The notes beneath the pieces were generated by a model that was not told the DNA's origin, made no database searches, and saw nothing but the letters and a program-made list of their open reading frames with translations. Of a stretch of DNA of 64,000 bases, positions 12,701 to 48,245 are shown one piece after another. Made by a program: the position numbers and the translations under genes. Each line of letters begins with the position of its first letter. Position 1 is the first letter of the stretch. This stretch comes from Talpa occidentalis (taxonomy: Eukaryota > Chordata > Mammalia > Eulipotyphla > Talpidae), in NCBI RefSeq assembly GCF_014898055.3, contig NW_023604861.1, positions 98,272,083 to 98,336,082 of the forward strand, written 5' to 3'.

Positions 12701-13254
12701 TCATTTTATAGACTTCAAAGCAAATCACACCTATTACCATTTATTGGCAATTTCTGTCCCATGAATCTTTCCCTGGATGAGGCCCTCTGTCCCAATCCCT
12801 TCTTGGTCCTCCATTTCTCTCCTCCCTCCTCCACCCTATCTTCTGCCACAAATTGGAGGTGACATCTTCTGTCTTCTGCTGGCAGGGCAATTGTTACCTT
12901 CTAGTTTCTACATCATAGAAATCAGCCGTAGGTCATGTTATTTTTTTACAGAAGCCCAGATCCACCCCACACTGACCCTCACAGGCACACCCACTAGGCT
13001 GCCAGGAAAGCCAAGGACATAGCAATGAGCTATAATTGGCTGAAGTTGCTTTCTCATGTCCTGCTGGGAACCACAGTATGGCCCTGGGCATCTTATAAAT
13101 ATGAACCACCTAAATCATCAGCTAGTGGCCCAAAGTAGCCTAGAGAAGTCCTGCTGTGACATGAAGACAGACCCATCTCTACTTCCTGTCACTCTCTTCA
13201 CACTCAGATGAGTCATTCCACTTCCTCCTTGAGTGACTAAGCACAAGATCAGGT

Positions 13255-13345
13255 CTATCCTAGTACTGGACAAACATTTATTGAGTACCTACTATGGGCT
13301 AGGTTCTCATTCAAGCACTGAGGATGTGCATTGGCAGGAAATGAG
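13255..13345 (+). repeat. Ancient MIR/L2-type repeat
   Basis: Contains ACAAACATTTATTGAGTACC then TACTATGGGCTAGGTTCTC, a widespread ancient mammalian repeat phrase. The exact family is not certain. Confidence 0.45.
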
Positions 13346-13585
13346 ATAGATGGAGGTGGGCTCAGGGATCCCCTGAAGGGGTAGTACATGCTCAGGAAGA
13401 TGAACATGATAGGTGAGATGAGGATATCACAGAAAAGGAACATTGCCCTTGGCCAAGGCTACCTTCCTAATCCTTTGCAACCTCTTAGGCTTTATCAAAG
13501 AAGACTTGGAGGCTATCAGCTTCACTGAGATATTCCAGCTGTGCCTTCTCCCCAGTGTCACAGGCCCAAACCTGAAGGACTTAGC

Positions 13586-13627
13586 AATAAAGGTTTGAAA
13601 TAGCTAGCAAAAAAAAAAAAAAAAAAA
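13586..13627 (+). repeat. AATAAA followed by A19 tract (retrocopy-like end)
   Basis: AATAAA at 13586-13591 is followed 17 nt later by 19 A's (13609-13627). The upstream 150 bp is not recognised as a known gene, and I found no clear target duplication. Confidence 0.5.
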
Positions 13628-14406
13628 CACCTGAACTAACGAAACAACAAAACTTATCTGTCAGTCACAGATTAAAAAATATAATTGTTAGCTTTGGCTA
13701 GATTTGCCTGAGGCTGCTCTCATTTCCTGTCACTGGGTTTCTATGGCCTCTGTGCTTGAGGCTTGTCCCACTTGTCTCTTCAAGTTCTCCCAGGATCAAA
13801 AAGTCCAGCTGATAGGGTACAAGATGCTCTGGGAGAGTGAGGGCCTGGGGCCAGGGTCCCTGACAATCCAGAGCCCACAGTGCCCATGTAGTCTCATCCA
13901 AGCCATCAGGTCCTGCCCTGGGACCTGGTGGGAACCAAGGGCCCCTGACACAATGGCATCCTGGATCTCAAGTAGCCAAGGCCAGCAGCCCCAGGAGGCT
14001 CGCAAGACAGCAATGGGGTTTTCTTATTTCAAATACCTCATTCTTTTCCATAAGTGATCGGAATGGACCACTCGTGGGCATTGATTTTTCTTTAGAAAGT
14101 GTGTCCAGGAATTTACTTCTCCCCATAGGCCGTGGGAAATAAAGTGAGCTGTGTGGAGGAGAAAGGGTAGGGGCTCACTAGACAGCAGGGATCCCCAGTG
14201 CCCTGTGGGTGAATGAAGCCTGCAATATGGAATTATGAGCTAGGGGCATGCCCTGAACTGGGGGCACATTTCAGGCTTAGAATTTGTAGAAGAAAAAAAA
14301 AATCAGTAAAAATTTAAAATAAATAGGCAGCTACTGGAATTGGTTCTAGTTTAGAAATAGAATCAGAAAAATAATAAAACTGGTCTAGAAAAAAAATAGA
14401 ACAGGC

Positions 14407-14680
14407 GGGCCTCCCCGGTGGCGCAGTGGTTGAGCGCTGGGTTGCGAAGCTGCCCGCAGCCTCTGCGGCGCGGGTTCGATCCCCGGCTGCTCCCCGCCCA
14501 CCGGAGGAGGGTCCCACATGGCGCGCAGACCACTCCTGCCGCCCGCTGCTCCCCTCAGCAGTGTGCTTGGGTCCTTCTGCCTGCTCTGCTCCCCGCTCTG
14601 GCTCTGGTGAATCCTCTCACCCTCCCGCGCTTCTGACTATACCCAGTGCTTGTATAAATAAATAAAAATAAATCTTAAAA
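14407..14680 (+). mobile_element. tRNA-derived SINE, type A
   Basis: Head GGGCCTCCCCGGTGGCGCAG, B box GGTTCGATCCC and an AT-rich tail. It is flanked by an 18 bp perfect duplication ending ATAGAACAGGC at 14389-14406 and 14681-14698. Confidence 0.93.
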
Positions 14681-14698
14681 AAAAAAAATAGAACAGGC

Positions 14699-15230
14699 AA
14701 AGGACAAGGGGAGGAGGAGTCATCCCACCCGCAGAGGTGCTGACTTAACCTCCCCCTACCCCCAAGAGAAGGGAATAAATCTGCCCCGAGTGCCCCTTCC
14801 TGTCCCTTGGTTTCAGTGTGAATCTAGCCAGCACACCGCCTGCAGCACCACCAGCAGCAGCTCTCCTGGGCTGGCGCAGCTAGGAGCAACCTCCTACCCT
14901 CGCACAGACTGACACGCGACTCCAGAATCCAGCAGAATGGACCGCGGGTTCTGGGAAGAAGGGGTGCGTGGCCAGAGCTGATCTCACAGCCGCCTCTGCA
15001 GACTCCAACCTCCAGCCAGAGCCAGAACCCAGAACTCATTTCAACGTGTCTGCACCGGGAGGTTGCAACATATGCATGCTCCCAGCGGAAAGATGGGGAC
15101 CCAACCTAACACCAGTTTAAGCAATGGTGACCTGAGCCACGGTGAAGAGTTTCGGGGGCCTCTTTATACACTATTTTTTTAATTAATATTCTCTTTATCT
15201 CCACTGTACTTATTTTCATTTAAGTTTTAT
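14699..15230. other. Intergenic just upstream of the MAL SINE pair
   Basis: No gene or repeat recognised, except AT-rich sequence near 15170-15240. Confidence 0.6.
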
Positions 15231-15491
15231 TTATTTAAAAGATTTATTTATGCATACAAGAGCTGGGGTACAGGCCAGAGATGCGGGGGGTGAGAGGATT
15301 CACCAGAGACAGAGTGGGGGACAGAACAGGCAGACTGAATGAAATACACTGCTGAGAGGAGCAGTGTGCGAGACAGGAGAAGTCTGCTGCACCATGTGGA
15401 TAGCTCCCTGGCCGGGGATCGAACTCGTGCTACAGAGGCTGCGGATTGCTTCGTAGTGCGGTGCTTAACCCCTTGCGCCGCCAGGGAGGCT
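15231..15491 (-). mobile_element. tRNA-derived SINE, type B
   Basis: Tail left (GATTTATTTATGCATACAAG, then CTGGGGTACAGGCC) and head right. No clean left target duplication is seen. It directly abuts the next SINE. Confidence 0.85.
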
Positions 15492-15507
15492 CTACACGGT
15501 TATTCTT

Positions 15508-15711
15508 TTCTTTTTTTTTTTTTTAAGAGGCATGTATTTTATTCCTTTATTTGTTTGTTTGTTAAACAAGCACTGGGTACAGTCAGAAGCGCGGGAGGGT
15601 GAGAGAATTCACCAGAGCCAGAGTGGGAGCAGCCGGGGATCGAACCGGCGCCGCAGAGGCCGCGGGCAGCTTCGCAACCCAGCGCTCAACCGCTGCGCCA
15701 CTGGGGAGGCC
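15508..15711 (-). mobile_element. tRNA-derived SINE, type A, internally deleted
   Basis: Flanked by CTACACGGTTATTCTT at 15492-15507 and 15712-15727, a perfect 16 bp duplication. It is about 80 bp shorter than full copies. The missing segment (about 99 bp) corresponds to the sequence between two GGAGCAG repeats of the full element. Confidence 0.9.
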
Positions 15712-16125
15712 CTACACGGTTATTCTTAAGGGATGGTGATCACCCGCCAAGAGAGCAAAGTGTCCGGAGCGCCTCACCAAAGACGTTGATCGGTGTCCCC
15801 AAACCCCACCCCACCGTGGAAGGTGGCACTCGGTGCTGGGGCTCAGGAGTCGGGCCCCTGCCCTCGCCCCGCACGCCCGCGGCGCCTGGTGTGATTCAGG
15901 GCGGTGCCCGCGGCGCTCCGGCTGGGTACCTCGGGGCGCTCCTCTCGGGCTCTGGCAGACGCGGGGCGGGCTCTGGCCTGGCTCCTCCCTGCTCGGCCCC
16001 TCGCTCCCCAGCTCTTAACCCGCGCGCGGGGGCGCGACGGTCACTGGGCTCCGCCGGGAACCAGCTGACTCCTCCGAGTCCCAGCCGAGCGCGCCCGGTC
16101 CCAAGGTCGACGCCAGCACGCCGGC

Positions 16126-38445
<22,320 letters not shown>

Positions 38446-38925
38446 GGCAACAGAAGAGCTTTAGCTGAAAACCCAGATGGTGTTAACTGATCGGCCTGAC
38501 TTCAGCATAACTTTTTAAAACACAGACATGCTGTTGATGGTGGAAAAAAGAAAACAAACAAACAAAAAAAAACCAACACTGTGTCTTGTGGGTGTGTGGG
38601 TGTTATGTTCCTTTTCCCATTTACTTCATGCTGGGGTTGGGGGCTTGCTATGGTTTCACCTCCAACTACTGAGTGACTATTGTCTTTCTAAAGGGTCATT
38701 TCGTATTTGTGAAGGGGGGACGAAAGGGTGGGAAGTGGAGATTGTAGTCTGAGAGACCCGGAAACAAAGACCACCCCTGCTGACTCCAGGACCAGATCTG
38801 GAGAATTGCCTGCTGGAATTTTCCACAGGTTCTTTTGAGCACCCCCACCTAGAAGCACATCTCTGAGTCTTCATGGACATTCTGCAAGTCATGGGGAATA
38901 AAACCCACCCAACAAATATTTGCCA
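38446..38925 (+). other. MAL: MAL 3' untranslated region
   Basis: Sequence from the stop codon to the probable cleavage site. It includes a GT-rich stretch near 38581-38606 and an A-rich stretch near 38545-38573. The end is inferred from the AATAAA at 38897 plus about 20 nt, so the 3' boundary is approximate. Confidence 0.75.
38897..38902 (+). terminator. MAL: MAL polyadenylation signal AATAAA
   Basis: Canonical AATAAA about 450 bp after the MAL stop. GT-rich sequence (TTGTGTGGGGTGTGTTTGG, 38987-39005) follows downstream as a plausible cleavage-factor element. It is the first canonical signal after the stop. Confidence 0.8.
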
Positions 38926-40292
38926 ACGTGCACGGTGGAAGACGATAAGCCTTTGAAACACTTTATAAACACCTTTATGTTCATTACTTGTGTGGGGTGT
39001 GTTTGGTTCTTTTCAATTCTCTAGTATCAGCCATCATTTCAGCTTGCTTTCTGAGGAATGCTAGGACTAAGCAGAATCTCTAGAGGCAGCTGCAAGCGAC
39101 AGTTCAGATGACTGCTGTGTGCGTGGCCCTCATACCCAGAGGCAGTGCCCCAGCATGGCTGCAGCCTGACTGGAAACTCTCCAGGTATCGGCCTGGGGGC
39201 TCCTTCTTTTTCCTAAAGAGAATGGCTTCTGTGCTCAATTAGAAAGTCCCTTAAATCAAAAGAAACCAGGGTGCAGACACGTCTTACTCTTTGTGCATTT
39301 GATCAGAAATGAGCTGGGCAGTGAGCACTGAGTGCCGTTCCCACTGGGGATGGGGATAATCGGCAGCTTGGGGTTTCCCTGGGCCACTCCCTAGGGGAGA
39401 AGGGGCACAGCCCACAGCGTGAAAGGTGCAGTGAGGGCATAAGAGCTGTCTGGGTTGAAAGTAAGGGGATGGCTGAGAAAGAGGATACTGAGTTAGGAAT
39501 CCTGAAGGCTAGCTCCCCGGCATGAAGTGCTTCCTTATCCCTTTGCTCAGAGAAGTTAACGATGTTCCAGACACCAGAACAGGCACCTCACAGAGCGATC
39601 AGCATCCAGCTGTGGAGGTGCGCTGGCCAAGGCTGGACCACTTCTAGCGGCCACGGAGAGCCAAGACTCATGTCTCCAGGAAGGTTGAACTAACTGACAT
39701 TTAATCCCCTTCCAGCCTGCAGAACCTGTGACTAAGTTGAGTCTCAGTAGACTCTTAGGAAGTCCATGACCAGCCCAGGATAATTATGCCAGAAAGGGGC
39801 CACTTTTGGTGAGTCCACTGAAGACAAAATTTAAGTCAAAAAAACCTTCATAATCAATTAGTTTAATTGGGACTTTCTCTTGAAAAATTAAAGTACAAGT
39901 TAAGAAAGAATAGGAAGTTTGTCATGAGTTTAATGAAATGTTCTCTCAATGGTTCATTTTTTTTTTTCCCAACAAAATGGCGTGATCGCATCCCAGAGCA
40001 CCACAGCATGAAGCGAACAGTCACTATTTTGACACATCAAAGAAAACAACCCAAAAGCTAAGCTGGATTTCCCAAAGTTTTCTCAAGATTTCAAAATTTT
40101 AATCACTCTCTTCAAAGAAACTTTGAGGGCCTTTCTCTATTTGCCCTTTTTCAATTGCAAATTGCTCTAACCATATTACTCATATTAGTCCAGGGCTTTA
40201 CAGACAATTCTCTCTGATGACTTTCTCATTCCTTCACATTTTGAGAATGTGCAGTTTCATTTGACATTTGACCTCAGCAAATGCCCTCCCTT

Positions 40293-40580
40293 GAGCCTCC
40301 CTGGGGACGCAGTGGGTGGAGCACAGCGCTGTGAAGCTGTCTGCAGCCTCTGCAGCGCAGGTCAGCGCGGGTTCAATCCCCAGCCGGCCAGAGAGCAGCC
40401 CACATGGCGCAGCAGACCTCTCCTGTCTCGCCCGCTGCTCCCCTCAGCAGTGCTTATGATCCATCTGCCTGTCCTGCTCCTTGCCCTGTCTCTGGTGACC
40501 CTCTCACCCTTCCGTGCCTCTGGCCTGTACCCCAGCTCTTATATAAATAAACAAAATCTTAAAAATTTTTTTTTTTTTTA
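40293..40580 (+). mobile_element. tRNA-derived SINE, type B, diverged
   Basis: Body is recognisable (GCACAGCGCTGTGAAGCTG, CTGTACCCCAG), with an extra short insertion near the B box. It is flanked by AAATGCCCT at 40279-40287 and 40581-40589. The left start is approximate. Confidence 0.85.
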
Positions 40581-41119
40581 AAATGCCCTTCCCTGGTCTT
40601 GCTTTTCTTTTCACAAGACCACGCTCCCTCTCCCCCTACCCCAACCTACCCAGTTTCCTGGCTCACAATCCATTGCTTAGCTGTCTGCATCCAGCTCTTA
40701 CAAGTGTTTACAGGTACAAATGCTGGCAGATGCACAAGCCTAGGGGCACTGCTCCTCTGGAAACTCATGATGCCCAGGGTAGGGACACTTAAGAAGCCTG
40801 CTGGGGAGAGTTAATAGGTACTCAGACCACGAGAATAGGCCTTGACTGAGCACCTACTGTGTCCTGGGACCATTGGTCTCCCGAGATAGGAGATGGTGTC
40901 TGCCCCCAAACTTCTTGTGACTGACTTGCCCCTCCTCTCTGCCTCTGAAGTCCTGGGCAGGGACATCTCCCCTGGGGCATCTTTTGATGCCACCCCAAGG
41001 GCAGATGGAACATTCCTCAGCTGTTGCTTGCTTGGTGGTCCTGATGCAGTCAGATAGCACCTGCACTCAAACACGGCTGCCAAGAAGACCACCTTTACAT
41101 CCGTGTGACCATCTTGCTG

Positions 41120-41275
41120 TCATGTTTGGAGCTCTTGTTGGGCCAAGCACTGCCTGAGCCCCTTGCACATATAGAGTCTCTGCCTCCAGCAGCCACAGGA
41201 GGCAGCCACTACCACTGTTATATGGATGAGGAAACACTCATTCAACTCAAATGCACTGGAGCTGGATTTAAGGTG
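41120..41275 (-). repeat. MIR remnant
   Basis: Reverse-strand MIR with CACTACCACTGTTATATGG, then ATGAGGAAACACTC. Confidence 0.45.
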
Positions 41276-42839
41276 GCTCCTTCTGGTCCTGGAGCCCTGT
41301 GCTGGTTTACCACCCTTGGGTGCCAGGCCTGTCCTCATGTGGGTCTGTCTTCCACCTGTCAGGAACTGACAGTGAGACTAGACCTTGGCCCTGGTGCCAG
41401 AGGGCAGAACCTGCAGAAGGGGATGAAAGCAGGGGATGAAGCCGTCCCAGACCACCAGCGGGGTCTGCACCAGATGCTGGACTTAGCCATCTCGTGGATA
41501 GGGCTGGTTGCTCAGCCACAAAGTTAGGACAACGCCTAGCTTTCAGGAAGCCGAAGCCCCACCCAGTTGAGCTGATGCTTAGTAAAGAAGGTGAGTAACT
41601 GGGTGTTTTTAAGCTCATGGAACAAAAAGTTAACCATAGGTCTGAGGAGGATTAAAAAGAAGACAATGTCTAGGACATGACTGAAAACCTGAACTTGCAG
41701 AATAGACCAAACCATTGAGATCCACCCAAGTATCATTCCCTCCAGGACACGGGCCCAAGGGAAAAGGACTGCATCCCTCCTCCTTCACACCAGGGTTGTC
41801 AGACCACTCAGTGCAGGACTGTCCCTCAGCCTCTCAGGAGATGACAGTGACCAGGTCTTTCAAGCACAGTCCCAGAAGGCAGGGGTCGAAGAGGTGGGGG
41901 TAGCAGTGTTGAGACAGTGGTTGGGGGTGTTTTGGCACCACTTTGACAGTCAGTGACTTGGTGAGTCTGTGCATACCCTCCTGCCTTCCTCAGCCCTTGG
42001 GGGCCGCTCCACGGAGCGTACGATTACTTGTGGACAAGTGTGGGGTGAGATGCACATCTCGGAGGCCAGATAGCCAAGGCAGCTGTGGGTCAAGTTCAAC
42101 CAGCACATCCTGGAAACCCTTGTCTGTGACTACAGTAGCTGCACCTCCCTGCCTCATGGGGACTCCTGGTAGTCCTGTGGGGCTTTATTCAAATATATTT
42201 CTTCCTCTGGGAGGCAGTGCCCTGCCCCACTGGAACTGCCCTTCTCCTGGAGAAGGCACAGTTAGTTTTCAGGAGCTAAAAAATACTTATCAGAATCCCA
42301 GAAGAGGCGCAAATAGGGAATTTAAAGCCTCTAGATGCTGACTGGCGAGAGCCAAGGTTCGCACCCCCAGCCTTGGGAGCTAGCAGGCCAGCAGGGCACC
42401 CACAAGGGCCTTTTGTTCTGGGAATCACTCTGGTCAGTGGGGGTCACAATGGGGCCTTTCAGGGGACAAAGCACCTCTGGTCCTGTTGAGTGTCCCTGCG
42501 CAGTGGGCATCTGCCCGGAGCATTTAAAGGAACGCAATGTGGAAAGGCAGATTTAAAATCATTTTTCCCACTTTGCATGATTCAGTGGCCTTTGTTCTGT
42601 CTCATCCTACTTAGTCACAGTGACCTCTAAGAGCTGGAAACTGGAGGCAGATACCCACTCCTAGCTGTGACTCTATTTTCCTTCATGATTAACATGGGTC
42701 AAGGCTCAAGAGATGCAGCCCAAAGGGTTTGAGGCACACAGTCCTCAGCTTTCAGGGCTTCCTTCAGCCAACACTCACCAAGGAGAGTCTGCTCCAAGGC
42801 AGACACCCCAGATGGGAAAGGGAAGACACTTGCTAAAAA

Positions 42840-43020
42840 CAGTGGGTGCTGGGTGATGCTTGAAATACTTTTCTTCTTCTCTTAATCCTCATGACAACCA
42901 CAGGTGATCGATACCATTTAGATGAGGAATCTGAGGCACAGAGAGGTTGAGAGGTTTACCAAGATCACACAGCAAATGGGTGTGATTCCAGCTCCAGAGC
43001 CCTGCGTCATGTGCCATATC
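42840..43020 (-). repeat. MIR remnant
   Basis: Reverse-strand MIR: TTAATCCTCATGACAACCAC, GATGAGGAATCTGAGGCAC, AGAGAGGTTGAGAGG, then AAGATCACACAGCAAATGGG. Confidence 0.8.
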
Positions 43021-44429
43021 ACACTGTCACAGAGTCCCTGTCCCTCAGGGAGCGGGGACACAGACATGCCAGGCAACACTGGCAGGCCATATTGAAGGTT
43101 CCATGTGAGGGAGGCTGGGGAAAGCCATGAGGAGCCCACTCTCTGGGGAGGTGTATCTGAGATGAGGGGGACTTTGCCAGGCAGTAAAGCTGGGGAGGGT
43201 TTTCTTGGGTAGAGCCCAGGTAGTGATCCAGCCCCGGCAAGGGAGAGAGGGGAGGCCTTAGAGGTTACTAGGGCCCCTTCTGCAACTCATCCTTATCACC
43301 CAGGCCAGGAAGGGAAGGACCAGCAGGACAAGTGCCCATGGGCAGGCAGGCTATTTCCATGGATCTCTCACTTTTGAGAGGTCCTCCCGCCGCAGCCCGC
43401 GCCCTGCCTTGGGCAAACAATGACAGGAATGCACACCGCGACAGCATGCCCAGTGAGTCAGCCTTGTTGGCCAGATGTTCAGATAGGGCTGCACTGCCCT
43501 TCACCCTGCTAGCTGGGCCAGCCAGTTTTCTGACCCCTGGTGCTAATAGGCAAAGGATGCTGAACTCTTTGGGGGTGCCCTGGCACAGTTCCCCAACCCT
43601 TCTGGCCTCGCTATGCAGGAAGGAGGGGAAGAGAGAGAGCGGGATAGAGAAAGTGTCTGTGTGGTCAGCGTTGGGCCCATTTCTGCCCTGCTTTGCTGCC
43701 CTCTGTGTTATACACGAGGATCCCCAGTGGTCAGCATGCTTTCTCAGTGACTGAAGTTGAGCGCGCCCCACACATTCTCTTTGGTCACCACGTGACAATC
43801 CTACTAAGCGGCGCCATTACCATTTGCACACTTACGGCTGAGAAAGAGGCTGTCGACACTGAATAGTCCCAGCTGAGGCCACCTCTAGTGGCTGAGCCAG
43901 GCCTGGAGCAGTGCAGCCCACTGGCTCCCCTGACCTCTTATCTCCCGCCTCCCCCAGTGCCTAGGTCTGGCTGGACACTGTCCTTACCAATGGAGCTTAA
44001 AGGGGCTACTGCTTCGGAAGATGCTTGCATTTCAGGGGGAGCTTCTTGGAATCCGCAAGGAAGGCTGTGTTTCAGGCTCTAAGACCCTGCTCTTTCCTTC
44101 TCTGAAACTTCTCTCCCAATGAAAATGTTCTACCTATGGGGCTGGGAGAACAAGCCCACAGGTGCTTAGTCCTTATTAAACAGGTCCTCCGAACGTGCTT
44201 ACTGCAGAGTCCTCCTTCAGCCTCTCCTCTAGAGCTCGGTGGTGTCAGCCATTTGGAGCCCTTTGAGGATTCTGTTCGAGGCTAGTTTAGTTCTAGTCTA
44301 TCCCAACTGCTTCCTCAGGATTCAGGAAATTTTTAAATCTGAAAACCAGTTACCTTCTGATTTCCAGATTCCAAAAGTGTGTTGCTTTTTCTACTGTTAT
44401 TCCTATCCTTACAGGTTTATGCCTTTTAA

Positions 44430-45000
44430 AAACTCTTCACTATCATTTCAGTGCAACTTCAAGAAGGCACTAAAGTGTTTAATCTGCCATATTTATCACC
44501 CCCCAAAACCCCTTTGTATTCTCAATTCACTACCATCTGGCTTCTGATTTCACAATTCTACAGAAAACTGCTCCTCCCATCAACTCCTCCTTGCCAAATG
44601 CAGTGAAGCTCAGTCAACCCTTGTCTTCCCCAAGCACTTCCCACACTTGATACCACTGAGCATCTCCTTGAACTACTTCCTTACTGGGCTAAGAGACCCC
44701 ACACTCTCCTGGTCTCTCACTTCTCTGGATTGTGACCTTTTGCTCCCTCTGAGACAGCTTTCTCTCTTCCACTGTGTCCACATCTTCCCCTGGAAAAATC
44801 GCTCAGACCCAAACCAATGATTCCCAAGTTCATTTATCACGGCCTCTCTCCCATGCTCCAGATCTATGTATACAACTGCCTGCTGAGTTTTCCCACCCAT
44901 GAACGCCATGCTGCCATTTAATCAAGATGTTTCCACCCCTCAATAAGAGGTTATTGTTGTCCTCTTAAAGATCTTGAACATTTTGTTAGTATTTTCCTGT
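44430..45000 (+). mobile_element. L2 remnant
   Basis: Phrases typical of the L2 3' half are seen: AAGCACTTCCCACACTTGAT, ACCACTGAGCATCTCC, GAGACCCCACACTCTCCTGG and CCAGATCTATGTATACAACT. There is no open frame. Confidence 0.6.
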
Positions 45001-46716
45001 TGCTCCTTATAATTTGTGTTTCTGTCCTGGCTGGAATCACTTTTTATCTTTTTCTCACCGGTCATTCAGGGGGACTGGCCACCTGATGATTATCTATGGC
45101 ATCACTTATATCTGGCCACCTTGATCCTCCCTTGTATTCCCTCTGAGTCTGTTCACTGATCCTCTTAGACTATTGAGGTGGAAATCAGGCCCCCTGTAAG
45201 TGAAGATGGCTTTGTTCCTGACTGTCTCCTCTGGTCTTTCTATGCGGGGTCAACCACCAGGACAGAATTGAAAGGTGAAAGAGGAGGCATGCATGTCCTC
45301 TTCTATCTCTGAATAGAAAGAATGTTTCTAAGGTTTGATCATTGAAATGACTCTGGTCAGTACTATATATCACATGAAGGAAGTTCCCTTCTCTGGGTTT
45401 GCCAAGATTTTATCAAGAATGGGTGTGACTTGTGTCAGTTTTTCCTGGTCTCTCTTAGAGAGATCCAAACATTTTAAGCCGTTACCCTGGTAAATCACCT
45501 GGACAGACTATTGTGGAGCCCATCCAGAAGCTGTTATTCTGGACAACAAACCTCATTTGTAACAATTTCTCCTTAAAGGAGCAGACAGAATAAGCCAGGG
45601 TTCATGTCCTCAGGTAAGCTTCATCAGTATCTGTGAGCACCTTTACTAGAAAATAACCTCAGGTAGCAATGTCAAGTAGGCCTCCACACTTTCCTTATCA
45701 GTCTTTGGAGATTGGCTTGCATATTAATTAGCAGAGATTAATTGGGCTTGCACATAGCAGGTCCTGAAGGAGGAAGGAGCCAAGTCATGCTATGATCCAG
45801 ACCTGTGATCCCTGCTTTAAGGGACTCCAACAAGTGCTCAGAAGACTCTCATACCCACCTGGTGATGTCCTACATCCCAGCTATAGGTTACAGTCAAACC
45901 CTCTAAGTCCATGTCTGGAATCAAGAGAGTCACCAATTCTAGGACATTCAGTCAGGTACAGGAGAAACTGCACTCTTGATAGACAGCTGGGACTGAACAG
46001 CCCATTAGCTGGTCTCCATCGCTTGGAAGACCAAAGAAACTGACCTCCCAAAGATGAAAGGAACCAAAGTAAATCTTTACCCAGAAAGTAGACGAATTCC
46101 TCATTTCAGCAGCATCCAACGTAGTAACACTGTAATGTTCTTTATGTGCATCATAATTTATTTGGGACTTTGGCTTTTGGGATGCTGATGTGTGGTTGAT
46201 ACAGTGTACTTTTCATGTACTGCTTCGCCTGAGTAAGTTTTAAAAAAATACAGCTCTGAGCCCAAGCCCTGGAAATCTGGATTCGGTTGCCCTGGGGTGG
46301 ATACAGGAATCTGCATTTTTAAGAAGCTATTTAGAGTGTTCTTGTGAACATTCAGGCTTGGGAAACTCTGACTCAGGAGATACTGGAAAGTCTGGCCTCA
46401 GTCTTATAATCATTGAGATCTGGGCAGGGGGGAGGATCATGGAGGCTCTGGGAGATCCCACAGACCGTATGCCTGACTCTCTCATGCCACGGCGAAGGAG
46501 GAGGCTGTGTGTCTCTGTGCACAGTGTCGAGGCCAGCTCTCCCTGGAATCTGGAGAACCTTGATTTCATAAACGTGTGGTCCCAAGGGCTCTGGGACTGG
46601 ATCTGAGTGTCCTCCCATGATCCAAGCACCTCTATGTTCTTTATTGTTATTTTTCAAATATCTGTATAGATGTGTTTGTGATACCTGCCATACAGCATCT
46701 TTAAAAGCACTGTTGA

Positions 46717-46990
46717 GGGGCCTCTCTGGTGGTGCAAGGGGTTAAGTACAGGACTATGAAGCTATTTGCAGCCACTGCAGCATGAGTTCGATCCCCGGCC
46801 GGCCAGGGAGCACATGGGAGAGCAGACCTCTCCTGTCTCACCCGTTGCTCCCCTGAGCAGTGTATTTCAGTCAGTCTGCCTGCTCTGCTCCCCACTCTGA
46901 CTCTGGTGAATCCTCTCACCCCCTGCACCTCTGGCCTGTACCCCAGTTCTTATATGCATATATAAATAAATCTTAAAAAATGTTTTTTTT
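46717..46990 (+). mobile_element. tRNA-derived SINE, type B
   Basis: Flanked by TTAAAAGCACTGTTGA (46701-46716) and TTAAATGCACTATTGA (46991-47006), two mismatches. Confidence 0.9.
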
Positions 46991-48245
46991 TTAAATGCAC
47001 TATTGAACTCAGCAGCTTTCTATACTGGTTTTATTTTTCTCTATCAACAGTTACTAAAAAATCACCTATTATTATGTATTTCGTGGGTAGGGTGCCAATC
47101 TGCGATATTTACTTTTCAGATTTTGAACAGGGATCTTGATCCAGGAAAGACCTGGAAGTGCTAGGGAGAGGTCTCTGAGTTAATGAGCAGCTGGGTGGCT
47201 GCTGCCCTGGCCACGGGTCAGCAGCATCCGGCACCCCCATCCCCTCAGCGACCAGCTGGCTGGGGTGCTCTCCAGGACTTGAGTCATCCCAGTCGGTGAC
47301 AGTGAGGGCTGCATGACAGAGGAGACTGGGGATGGAGTGAGCTGTTAGAGCATGGGACAGCTGGGGTGCTGGTGGGAGGAAGGTGCCACAGCCGCCATCC
47401 AAATGGATTCTTGCCCCTTCACTCAGACAGAAATTTAGATTTTTAGGGGACTTCTCAGTCAACCCAGCGATGAGTGGGTCTATGTGTTAATGTCCTCAAA
47501 GACTTCTATACAGCCCATGAAGACACTGTGAAAGAGTCCTTAATCCCAACCTCATGGCCCTTCCCTAGGGGCAAGCAAACTATAGATTGGGGCAACCTGG
47601 TGAGTGTCCTTTGTGGCTACCTACTCAGAGGAGATCAGACTTTGTTCCTGTGAACCCCAAGGGCACTAACAGGCCTGACAATGCCGTCATCTAGGCCCTC
47701 GGAGGCATGCACGTGAAGTAAAACACTATTTTCCTGAGCTCTTCTGAAGCCCCTTTCCTCACAGCCTGTTCCCAGGCCCCATTCACTGGGAAATTCTATC
47801 TGGTACTGAGTAAATGCAGAGATTCTGAGAAATAATCACTCCCACTGTCGCAAAGAAACTTCAGGGGCCATTTTGTTCTTGCCTATGCCTACCAACATCC
47901 TGTTTTGCTTAAACTTGCATAACTGAACTCAGAACTGTGCTCTCCTGCCCATTGTCAGAAGTTTTGCCATTTGTGCTCCGAGTACCTCCACCCCCAAATG
48001 TTGTAAAAGCCTGTCTGTGTCAGCACCTTAACGCAGCACCTTGAAAGCTGTCTTCCCCCTGCACAGTGTCTTTGTATGCTGACTCCCCATGGGTCTGGGG
48101 ACAGAACTACCTCTGCAGCCTCAGCTACCTTTGTAAGACGAAAATCTGACACTGATCTGTCTGTTGTATCTGCAACATTCTTAAAGAGAAAAATCCTCTT
48201 TTATGTTTACTACACATGAATTGAACTGATCTCCAGGGATGAGAC

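Larger units (their letters stand above)
9029..14388. other. Intergenic, mostly unassigned
   Basis: I see no gene. L2/MIR-like traces lie at about 9720-9830, 11320-11540, 12630-12700 and 13255-13345. A retrocopy-like A tail is at 13586-13627. Open frames such as 10546-10989 (-) look like chance. Confidence 0.6.

Noticed and set aside
43268..43798. 176-codon open frame on the - strand between MAL and MRPS5
   Set aside because: GC-rich chance frame with an equally long frame on the other strand. No recognisable domain.
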